Notes under the pieces: model-generated
Seen by the model: only the letters and a program-made list of their open reading frames with translations
What the model was told of the DNA's origin: nothing
Databases searched by the model: none
Source: Oscillospiraceae bacterium
Lineage (GTDB): Bacteria > Bacillota > Clostridia > Oscillospirales > Acutalibacteraceae
Length of the DNA stretch: 40,697 nt
Assembly: GCA_015066215.1 (NCBI GenBank)
Contig: SVOU01000002.1
Location: 1-40,697 of the forward strand
Reading direction: 5' to 3'
Shown: piece after piece, positions 9,537 to 17,047 of the stretch
How the letters are laid out: every line of letters begins with the position of its first letter
Numbering within the stretch: the first letter of the stretch is position 1
Made by a program: the position numbers and the translations under genes

Positions 9537-11573
9537 TTAATTTAGCTCACTCCCGCCCACGCGGTCGTACAGATGCGCTACCAATTCCGCCAACCCACGG
9601 TGCGCGGGCGCGTCCAGCGCAGGGTCGGTTGCCAAAATCGCGTGCGCGGTGTGTTGCGCTTGGGATAAAAGTCCCATATCCGCCGACAGGTCGGCGATAT
9701 GCAACTGCGGCAGACCGTGCTGTCGATGCCCGAAAAAGTCACCGGGTCCGCGCAGTTTCAGATCCTCGTCGGCGATACGGAAACCGTCGTTGGTGTCGCA
9801 CATCACGCGCAACCGCCGTTTTGCCTCCTCGTTTTGCGCGTCGGAGATAAGAATACAGGTCGACGCCGCCTTGCCGCGCCCCACACGCCCACGCAACTGA
9901 TGCAGCTGTGCCAAACCAAACCGCTCGGCGTTTTCGATCACCATAATGGCGGCGTTGGGGATGTCCACACCCACCTCAATGACGGTGGTGGACACCAAAA
10001 GATCCAGTTCGCCGCGCGCAAACGCCGCCATCACCGCATCCTTCTGCGCCCCCTTCATACGCCCGTGTAAAAGCCCCAACCGATAGGCGGCAAACCGCCC
10101 CGTCGAGAGCCGCTCAAACAACTGCGTGGCGGGGGTCAGGTCGGATTCGCCCTCCTCCACCAGCGGGCAGACAAGATAGCCTTGTTTGCCCTCGTCAAGA
10201 TGCTTTTGGATATAGTTATACGCGCGCTCGCGCTTGTCGCTGCCCACCGCATAGGTGGCAACGGGTTGCCGCCCCGGCGGCAATTCATCCAGCACCGAAA
10301 TATCCAGATCACCGTAAAGAATCAGCGCCAGCGTGCGCGGAATGGGGGTGGCGGACATCACCAAACGGTGCGGCGTCACGCCCTTGGCGGACAGCGTCGC
10401 GCGCTGTGTCACACCGAAACGGTGTTGCTCGTCGGTGATCACCAAGCCCAACCTGTTAAACTGCACCTGTGCAGATAACAGCGCGTGTGTGCCGACCGCC
10501 AACTGTATCGATCCGTCGGCAAGTCCCGCATAGATCTGCCGCTTTTGCGCCGCGGGTGTGGAGCCGAGCAATAAACCCACCGTAATACCCGCGGGTGCCA
10601 ACAACTTTTCCAGCGAGCGCGCATGTTGCTCCGCCAAGATCTCGGTCGGTGCCATCAGCGCCGCTTGCCAGCCGTTGCGTATAGCCACAAAGGCAAGTCC
10701 CGCGGCAACGGCGGTCTTGCCGCTGCCCACGTCGCCCTGTAACAAGCGGTTCATCGGCTTGTCCCCACGCATATCCGCCACCGCCTCGCGCAGCGCACGC
10801 GCTTGGGCGTTGGTGGGCGAAAAGGGAAGAAGCTGTAAAAACTCTGCCGTAGTGTCCCGCGTGATCGTGGGCGGCACGGCGGTGTGCTGATGCAGCCGCA
10901 TCTGCAACATACCGAGCTGCAAGGTGAGCAACTCCTCAAATACCAACCGCTTGCGTGCCGCCGCAAGCGAGAGGTGATCGGTGGGGAAATGTATCTGTTC
11001 CAAAGCGGTCAGCCGATCGCAAAGATCGTTTTTCTGCCGTATTTCCAAAGGCAGCGGATCGGGCAGAGCCGCCTTGCGTAGCGCCTCCAACGCCTGCCGC
11101 ACAGCCCCCTCGACCATACGGGAAGAAAGCCCCTCGGTGAGCGGATATAGCGGGCGAATACGCGGCGGACGGTCGGCGGGCTCGATCTGCGGCGATGCCA
11201 TCGCAAGGGGGGCTGTCGTCACCACACCGTAAAAATAATAGTCCTCGTCGCGGCGTAATTTCTCCGCGAGATAGGGGTTGTTGAACAGGGTGATCTGGAT
11301 GCGGCTTAAGCCGTCAAACGCCACGCATTTATAGAGCGTCAGCCCCTTGCGTATGCGATGGGTGGTGGGGGAGGTGATGAGCGTCGCCCGCACACAGCAA
11401 GGCTCGCCAAGCGGCGCGTCACACGCCAAAACGGGCGCAGACCAGTCCTCATAGCCGCGCGGAAAATGCTGCAACAGATCCGCCGCCGAGCGAATCCCCA
11501 ACCGCGCGAATTGTTCCAATCGCTTGGTGCCGATACCCTTGAAACTGTCAAGCGGCGGCAAATGCTCCCACAT
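9537..11573 (-). CDS. recG: ATP-dependent DNA helicase RecG
   Basis: RLLQGDVGSGKTAVA, MAPTEILAEQHA, DEQHRFGV, MSATPIPRTLAL, HGRMKGAQKDAVM, LRGRVGRG, DLKLRGPGDFFGHRQHGLP. Confidence 0.97.
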   Translation of the reverse strand: MWEHLPPLDSFKGIGTKRLEQFARLGIRSAADLLQHFPRGYEDWSAPVLACDAPLGEPCCVRATLITSPTTHRIRKGLTLYKCVAFDGLSRIQITLFNNPYLAEKLRRDEDYYFYGVVTTAPLAMASPQIEPADRPPRIRPLYPLTEGLSSRMVEGAVRQALEALRKAALPDPLPLEIRQKNDLCDRLTALEQIHFPTDHLSLAAARKRLVFEELLTLQLGMLQMRLHQHTAVPPTITRDTTAEFLQLLPFSPTNAQARALREAVADMRGDKPMNRLLQGDVGSGKTAVAAGLAFVAIRNGWQAALMAPTEILAEQHARSLEKLLAPAGITVGLLLGSTPAAQKRQIYAGLADGSIQLAVGTHALLSAQVQFNRLGLVITDEQHRFGVTQRATLSAKGVTPHRLVMSATPIPRTLALILYGDLDISVLDELPPGRQPVATYAVGSDKRERAYNYIQKHLDEGKQGYLVCPLVEEGESDLTPATQLFERLSTGRFAAYRLGLLHGRMKGAQKDAVMAAFARGELDLLVSTTVIEVGVDIPNAAIMVIENAERFGLAQLHQLRGRVGRGKAASTCILISDAQNEEAKRRLRVMCDTNDGFRIADEDLKLRGPGDFFGHRQHGLPQLHIADLSADMGLLSQAQHTAHAILATDPALDAPAHRGLAELVAHLYDRVGGSELN

Positions 11574-11683
11574 AAAGACCCCACACCCCTTTCGAACTAT
11601 CTTTTTATCAGTATAACAAAAGAAAAAAGGCTTGTCAAACCGCCCGCGATGAAAAATGCGGCGAGAAAAAGGTGAAAAAACGG

Positions 11684-11712
11684 TTGACAGTCGCCGTTTG
11701 AGGTGTTATAAT
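11684..11712 (+). promoter_or_regulatory. Consensus sigma70 promoter for tRNA-Leu
   Basis: TTGACA (11684-11689), 17-bp spacer, TATAAT (11707-11712). Confidence 0.85.
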
Positions 11713-11743
11713 AAGCAACGCTGACTTTGGTCGGCGTCAATAT

Positions 11744-11827
11744 GCGCGAGTGCTGGAACTGGCAGACAGGCACGTTTGAGGTGCGTGTGTCTTTGGCGTA
11801 CGGGTTCAAGTCCCGTCTCGCGCACCA
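11744..11827 (+). tRNA. tRNA-Leu, anticodon GAG
   Basis: Acceptor GCGCGAG/CTCGCGC, CGTTTGAGGTGCG anticodon loop (GAG), long variable arm, GGTTCAAGTCC T-arm, encoded ACCA end. Confidence 0.93.
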
Positions 11828-11830
11828 ACG

Positions 11831-11864
11831 AAAAACCGACCCTTTTGGGTCGGTTTTTGTTTTG
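11831..11864 (+). terminator. Terminator after tRNA-Leu
   Basis: AAAAACCGACCCttttGGGTCGGTTTTTGTTTT. Confidence 0.85.
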
Positions 11865-11923
11865 CGCGAAATCGGACGGGACTTTCCCTCAAGAGGGCAC
11901 ACGGCGTAAAGAAAAACAGTCCA

Positions 11924-11967
11924 CCACTCTACCGACGGTAGAAATCTCCCCACTCAACCGACGGTAG
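11924..11967. promoter_or_regulatory. Tandem CCACTCWACCGACGGTAG sites (candidate operators)
   Basis: CCACTCTACCGACGGTAG (11924-11941) and CCACTCAACCGACGGTAG (11950-11967), 26 bp apart. CTACCGACGGTAG core is palindromic. Immediately upstream of the HTH gene and its TATACT -10-like box (11992). Confidence 0.55.
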
Positions 11968-12018
11968 GTGTATTTTTGACGCAGATTCCCTTATACTGTA
12001 AACGAGAGAAGGTGACCT

Positions 12019-12630
12019 ATGGATCAGGTGAAAATCGGCAAGTTTATCGCCGCTTGCAGAAAAAAGGCGAACCTGACGCAAATGCAACTGGCAGAAATCT
12101 TAAATATCACCGACAGAGCGGTGTCAAAGTGGGAAACGGGCAAAGCGATGCCCGATTCCTCCATAATGCTTGCGTTGTGTGATATTCTCAACATCAGCGT
12201 CAACGATTTGTTAAGTGGGGAGATAGTCAGCGTGGATAATTATAACAAGGAACTGGAAAACAACCTGCTGGAAATGATCAAGCAAAAGGAACAGGCAGAC
12301 AAAAGACTGTTGTTCTTGGAAATTTTTATAGGCGTGGTGGTGTCGGTGTTGCTTTTTGCACTGATATTCGTCGCCGCCTTCGTGCAGATGGAAAATGGGA
12401 TGCGGGTCGCGCTGATTATCATAGGGATAACCCTGTTCGCCATAGGTATGGGGTATGCTATGCGGATCGAGCAAACGGCGGGATACTACGCCTGTTCAAA
12501 ATGCGGGCACAGATATATTCCCACCTACGGACGCGTGTTTTTGGCGATGCACGTGAACAGAACGCGATATATGAAATGCCCCCAATGCCACCAATGGTCT
12601 TGGCAGAAAAAGGTGTTGAGCAAAAAATAA
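12019..12630 (+). CDS. XRE-family HTH protein with C-terminal TM segments and zinc-ribbon-like motifs
   Basis: IGKFIAACRKKANLTQMQLAEILNITDRAVSKWETGKAMPDSSIMLALCDILNISVNDLLSGE; two hydrophobic segments; CSKCGH...CPQC. Confidence 0.88.
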   Translation: MDQVKIGKFIAACRKKANLTQMQLAEILNITDRAVSKWETGKAMPDSSIMLALCDILNISVNDLLSGEIVSVDNYNKELENNLLEMIKQKEQADKRLLFLEIFIGVVVSVLLFALIFVAAFVQMENGMRVALIIIGITLFAIGMGYAMRIEQTAGYYACSKCGHRYIPTYGRVFLAMHVNRTRYMKCPQCHQWSWQKKVLSKK

Positions 12631-12633
12631 AGC

Positions 12634-12664
12634 AAACCGACCCTTTAGGGTCGGTTTTTATTTT
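12634..12664 (+). terminator. Terminator after HTH gene
   Basis: AAACCGACCCtttaGGGTCGGTTTTTATTTT. Confidence 0.8.
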
Positions 12665-12733
12665 ACCACCCCCTTGCAACCACGCCCACGTTTCGCTATA
12701 ATAAACACAAACGCACACAGGAGGTAACTGGCT

Positions 12734-13972
12734 ATGCGACAGAAACTGGTACAATATATCAAAGATAACTGGGTCAACACCATTCGACCGGCTTGCGAGG
12801 ACGAGGGAACGCTCCTCAAACTCCCCAAGCCATATACCACCCCGTGTATGAGCGGCAACTTTCAGGAGATGTACTATTGGGATACCTATTTCACCAACGT
12901 GGGACTTATCCTGTCGGGACTGGTCGAACAGGCGAAAAACAACGTGGAAAATATGTTCCACATGATCAACACCTACGGTTTTATGCCCAACGGCAACCGC
13001 ACCTATTATCTCAACCGCAGTCAACCGCCGTTTTTGTCGCTGATGGTCAAGGATATTTTTGCCGTGACAAATGATCTGGCGTGGCTGGAAACGCAAGCCT
13101 ATCCCACGCTGGAAAAGGAATATGCCTTCTGGCAGACCAAACGCCAGACCCCCATCGGCCTCAACCGCTATGCGGCGGACGTGGACGACGAGGCGGAGCT
13201 TTTGGAATTCACGCAGGTGCTGTGCGAGCGCGGCGGTCTTTCCATGCCCGCCGACAAAGAGACCGCGCTGGAATGGGGCCGCAGTATGTTCTCGCTCGCG
13301 GAAAGCGGATGGGACTGCACCAGCCGCTTTGCGCTGGACGGACACCATTATGCGGCGGCGGATCTCAACAGCCTTCTCTATATGCTGGAGAAAAATATGG
13401 CCGAGTTTGCGGCACTGCTCGGCAAATCTGCGGAAGAAGCCTTGTGGAACGAGCGCGCCGCCACACGGCGTGACAAGATGACCGCACTGCTTTGGAGTGA
13501 CGCGCGCCGCGCCTTTTGCGACACGCACGCGTTGACGAAAAAGAGCAACGATATGGTGTCTGCCGCCGCCTTTTTCCCGCTGTTTGCGGGACTTGCCACC
13601 GAACAACAGGCGGATGACACCGTCGCCGCGCTGTCTTTGCTCGAACAGCCGCACGGCGTCGCCTGCTGCGAAAATCGGGACGACCTGTTCTCGCTGCAAT
13701 GGGACTATCCCCACGGCTGGGCCTGTTTGCACTACGTCGTCATCAAAGGCCTGCTCAATTATGGCAAGCGGGAGGACGCCCTGCGCATCGCCCGAAAGTT
13801 TGCGCAGACGGTAGAGGATAACTTTGCCGAAACGCAAAATCTGTGGGAAAAATATAACGTCGTCACGGGCAAGGTCTCGGTGACCAAGGAATATCACACA
13901 CCCCCGATGATGGGGTGGAGCGCAGGCGTATATCTGTACTGCGTGCAACTGTTGCAAGACGAAACGGTGTAA
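12734..13972 (+). CDS. Trehalase-like glycoside hydrolase (GH37-type)
   Basis: MSGNFQEMYYWDTYF and LQWDYPHGWACLHY resemble trehalase signatures 1 and 2; NGNRTYYLNRSQPP. Confidence 0.82.
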   Translation: MRQKLVQYIKDNWVNTIRPACEDEGTLLKLPKPYTTPCMSGNFQEMYYWDTYFTNVGLILSGLVEQAKNNVENMFHMINTYGFMPNGNRTYYLNRSQPPFLSLMVKDIFAVTNDLAWLETQAYPTLEKEYAFWQTKRQTPIGLNRYAADVDDEAELLEFTQVLCERGGLSMPADKETALEWGRSMFSLAESGWDCTSRFALDGHHYAAADLNSLLYMLEKNMAEFAALLGKSAEEALWNERAATRRDKMTALLWSDARRAFCDTHALTKKSNDMVSAAAFFPLFAGLATEQQADDTVAALSLLEQPHGVACCENRDDLFSLQWDYPHGWACLHYVVIKGLLNYGKREDALRIARKFAQTVEDNFAETQNLWEKYNVVTGKVSVTKEYHTPPMMGWSAGVYLYCVQLLQDETV

Positions 13973-13975
13973 AGG

Positions 13976-15247
13976 GTGAGCAAACGGATGGGTATGGTCG
14001 ATAGTGTGTCTCGCCGCGTCAAAACGGACGTGGTGGTCATCGGCGGCGGAACGGCAGGTGTGTTTGCGGCTATTACGGCCGCGGCAAACGGTGTAAGCAC
14101 CGTGCTGGTGGATAAAAATCATATACTCGGCGGCACGATGACGGCGGCGGACGTGGCGTTTCCCGGCTTGTTTTTCGCGTGGGGCAAGCAGATCATCGAC
14201 GGTCCCTGCTGGGAGGCGATCCGCCGCGCTGAAGCACTCGGCGGCGCGGTTATCCCCACGCCCGTCTACGATACGCCCCGCCACTGGGAACAGCAGATCA
14301 CGCTCAACCGCTTTATTTTCGCGGCGGTGTTGCAAGAGATGTGCGACGAAAAGGGCGTGGTGCGCTGTGCGCCCGCTATGCTGTCCGCGGTGGAAGAAAG
14401 CGCCGACGGCGTGACCGCGCTGGTGACCGATCTGGAAGGGCTTTTGGCGATCGACGCCGCCGTGCTGATCGACGCCACGGGCGACGCTACGGCGGTGGGA
14501 CTGGCGGGATATGCCCGCGAGCGTTCCGAAACGCCGCAACCCGCCACACTCAAAAATCGCCTGTCGGGCTATGACCCCGCCGCCGTGTCAAGCGAAGCGG
14601 TCGCCGCGGCGTTTGCCAAAGCCGCCCTGCCGCCGCATATCACCCTGCACGACCTGACGCATTGGCTGTCCCAACGGGAGATCGCGGCACATATCGCCTG
14701 CCCCGCCGCAGGAACAGCGACAGGTCGCACACAGCTGGAGCGCGACGCCATGCACACGGTGCTGGAGCTGTACCGTTTTTATCGCACCGTCAAGGGACTT
14801 GAAAATATCGAGATACACCTGACCGCCACCGAAACGGGCGTGCGCGAAAGCTATCGCATCGTGGGCGAAAGCACCGTCACCGCCGCGGACTATATCAGCG
14901 GCAAGGGCTATCCCGACAGCGTGTGCTATGCCTTTTATCCCATCGACCGCCACGTGATGAGCGGGATCGAACAGCAATTTTTCGCCCCCGAAACGGTGGG
15001 GCAGATCCCCTTTGGCGCACTGATACCAAAAGGTGCCCACCGCCTGTTGGCGGCAGGGCGATGCGTGTCCTCCGATACCTATGCCAACAGCGCCTTGCGT
15101 GTGCAAGCCCCCTGTATGGCTATGGGACAGGCGGCGGGCTGTGCGGCGTCACTCGCGGTTAAGAATAACGTCACGGTGCGGCAAGTCCCCTTCGCAGACT
15201 TGACCGCCGCTCTCAAAAATATCGGCGCCATCGTCCCCGAAAGCTAA
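13976..15247 (+). CDS. FAD-dependent oxidoreductase
   Basis: TDVVVIGGGTAGVFAAITAAANGVSTVLVDKNHILGGTMTAADVAFPG and C-terminal LLAAGRCVSSDTYANSALRVQAPCMAMGQAAG. Confidence 0.88.
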   Translation: MSKRMGMVDSVSRRVKTDVVVIGGGTAGVFAAITAAANGVSTVLVDKNHILGGTMTAADVAFPGLFFAWGKQIIDGPCWEAIRRAEALGGAVIPTPVYDTPRHWEQQITLNRFIFAAVLQEMCDEKGVVRCAPAMLSAVEESADGVTALVTDLEGLLAIDAAVLIDATGDATAVGLAGYARERSETPQPATLKNRLSGYDPAAVSSEAVAAAFAKAALPPHITLHDLTHWLSQREIAAHIACPAAGTATGRTQLERDAMHTVLELYRFYRTVKGLENIEIHLTATETGVRESYRIVGESTVTAADYISGKGYPDSVCYAFYPIDRHVMSGIEQQFFAPETVGQIPFGALIPKGAHRLLAAGRCVSSDTYANSALRVQAPCMAMGQAAGCAASLAVKNNVTVRQVPFADLTAALKNIGAIVPES

Positions 15248-15251
15248 AACG

Positions 15252-15287
15252 AAACAGGCAGCGTCACAAGACGTTGCCTGTTTTTTG
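15252..15287. terminator. Bidirectional terminator between convergent genes
   Basis: AAACAGGCAGCGTC-ACAA-GACGTTGCCTGTTTTTT. Confidence 0.75.
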
Positions 15288-16256
15288 TGCGTGGACGGCA
15301 AGGTTCGTGAGCAGGGGATAGGCGACGAGTCGATCGCCGTCGCGATTATCCGCGTCCCACGAAACAAAGGTGATGCGCGAGTTTTCATAGGTGGTGTAAT
15401 AATACCGTCCCTGATGCGGCGCGCAACAGCAGGTGTAGCGGGTATATTCCGGCGCGCCGTCGGGCAGTTGCGTACAGCCGTACGGCTGTGCCACCGTGCC
15501 GAGCAGATGAAAAAACTGCCCCACCCGCGCCGCCTCCGTTTCGCCCTTTTGCAGATGTGCCTTCACAAACGCCGCCCGCACGAAGCGCGACGCCGAGGAC
15601 AGATCTCCCGGCAACCCCATACCGCCCATCCCTAAGCTATACGGCACAAGCGGCAGGTCGGGGCGCAGGTTGTTTTGCGGCGGCGCGGCAGACACCTGCA
15701 TAAAGTGAGTGAGATGGTGCATATGAAACGAAAAAGGCGGGTTGTTGGTCAGCACCCCCACCGCATTGGGATAGACGCGCAGCCCGCGCGGTGTCGGCTC
15801 TACCGTTACTGCTTCATGGCTGTCGGCAAGCAGCCAGTGAAGCGGCGCTACCGGCAGACGGTCGTTTGGAGCCACGTCCACCAAACGGCAGTTGGCAAGC
15901 TTTACCTTCGCCTCCTCCACCGAGCGGCATTGTGCCAGCACCCACGGGATCAGCTCAAAGGGCGCCACGTTATCCTTTTTGCCCGCCACGGGGGCAAAAT
16001 AGGCGGCAAAATGGGGAAAATTGAGCCCCGCCATAAACAGCCCGCACTCGTTCATCGCCTCAAAGTAAAGCGGCAGTCCCTCTGCCACCGCCGCCATACC
16101 CAACAGTGCGTAGTGCGTGCGCAGGGTGGGACAAAACCGAAAATTAAGCACAAACCGTCGCGGCGTGGCGACCACCTGCTCGCCGTAGCCGCGGTCGAGA
16201 TCCAGCGTGCGTCCGAAATAGCCGTAGGTGTCGATATGCGAAACAGCCGTACACAT
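15264..16256 (-). CDS. Linear amide C-N hydrolase, choloylglycine hydrolase family (bile salt hydrolase / penicillin V acylase-like)
   Basis: Trimmed start gives MCTAVSHIDTYGYFGRTLDLDRGYGEQVVATPRRF (Cys2 nucleophile and family N-terminus) and VLTNNPPFSFHMHHL. Confidence 0.87.
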   Translation of the reverse strand: MCTAVSHIDTYGYFGRTLDLDRGYGEQVVATPRRFVLNFRFCPTLRTHYALLGMAAVAEGLPLYFEAMNECGLFMAGLNFPHFAAYFAPVAGKKDNVAPFELIPWVLAQCRSVEEAKVKLANCRLVDVAPNDRLPVAPLHWLLADSHEAVTVEPTPRGLRVYPNAVGVLTNNPPFSFHMHHLTHFMQVSAAPPQNNLRPDLPLVPYSLGMGGMGLPGDLSSASRFVRAAFVKAHLQKGETEAARVGQFFHLLGTVAQPYGCTQLPDGAPEYTRYTCCCAPHQGRYYYTTYENSRITFVSWDADNRDGDRLVAYPLLTNLAVHAQKTGNVL

Positions 16257-16387
16257 ATAAGGGTCACTCCTTTTGCGTGATACCCATAGTGTGCGCCGTT
16301 TGACGCATAATTTGCACGGCGTGCGCAAAATTAGACGAGGTTTTGCCGCAAAAAAGCGCGAAAAACACAGAAATATCCCCCAGACGA

Positions 16388-16416
16388 TTGACTTGACCAC
16401 CCGAAATCGGTATAAT
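16388..16416 (+). promoter_or_regulatory. Sigma70-type promoter
   Basis: TTGACT (16388-16393), 17-bp spacer, TATAAT (16411-16416). Confidence 0.7.
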
Positions 16417-16464
16417 AGCCTGTGTGTATACATTTTGTCGATGGCTTTTAAGGAGGTCATATAT

Positions 16465-16974
16465 ATGGAAAACAATCAAATCCCCGTGCAACCCGCACAG
16501 CCCGTTGTTCCCGAGCAGCCCGCAGCCCCCGTGGCTCCCGTGCAGCCCGTGGCTCCCGTGCAACCCGTGCAACCTGTCGCACCGCAGTATGGCTACGGCC
16601 AGCAGCCCCAGTACGGCTACGGTCAACAGCCGCCGCAGTACGGCTATGCCCAGCCCGTCGCGCCCCAACCTACTTATGAGCCCGCGGGTATCACTCCCGA
16701 AGAGGAAGACGATATGGCGGGATCCATCCTGACAAAAGGTATTTTGTCGCTGGTATTTGCCGAATTTCCCATTTTGGGCATCCTTGCGATCGTTTTCGGT
16801 GCCAAAGCGGGAAAATGGTATGATCAGCTCTGTGCCCGCGCAGGTCGCGAGATCGGCGGCCGTGCCAAGGTCGGCAAGATCCTCGGTTTGGTCGGCAAGA
16901 TCCTCGGCATCGTGATGACGGTGATCTGGGCACTCTATTTCGTGCTTATTGTCGGTCTGCTGTCTGCTATCTAA
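16465..16974 (+). CDS. Membrane protein with Pro/Gln/Tyr-rich repetitive cytoplasmic N-terminus
   Basis: MENNQIPVQPAQPVVPEQPAAPVAPVQPVAPVQPVQPVAPQYGYGQQPQYGYGQQPPQYGYAQP... then two hydrophobic segments; RBS AAGGAGGTC. Confidence 0.85.
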   Translation: MENNQIPVQPAQPVVPEQPAAPVAPVQPVAPVQPVQPVAPQYGYGQQPQYGYGQQPPQYGYAQPVAPQPTYEPAGITPEEEDDMAGSILTKGILSLVFAEFPILGILAIVFGAKAGKWYDQLCARAGREIGGRAKVGKILGLVGKILGIVMTVIWALYFVLIVGLLSAI

Positions 16975-16986
16975 TTTCCAAACAAC

Positions 16987-17028
16987 AAAAACGGCTCGGC
17001 GGGGATGTCCCCGCCGAAGCCGTGTTTT
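16987..17028 (+). terminator. Rho-independent terminator
   Basis: ACGGCTCGGCGGGGA-TG-TCCCCGCCGAAGCCGTGTTTT. Confidence 0.7.
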
Positions 17029-17047
17029 GACGACGTGAGGTATTGCG

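Noticed and set aside
12458-14539. 693-aa minus ORF spanning the HTH, trehalase-like and oxidoreductase genes
   Set aside because: Antisense shadow across three well-supported genes; translated composition rich in His/Arg/Gly with no recognisable domain.
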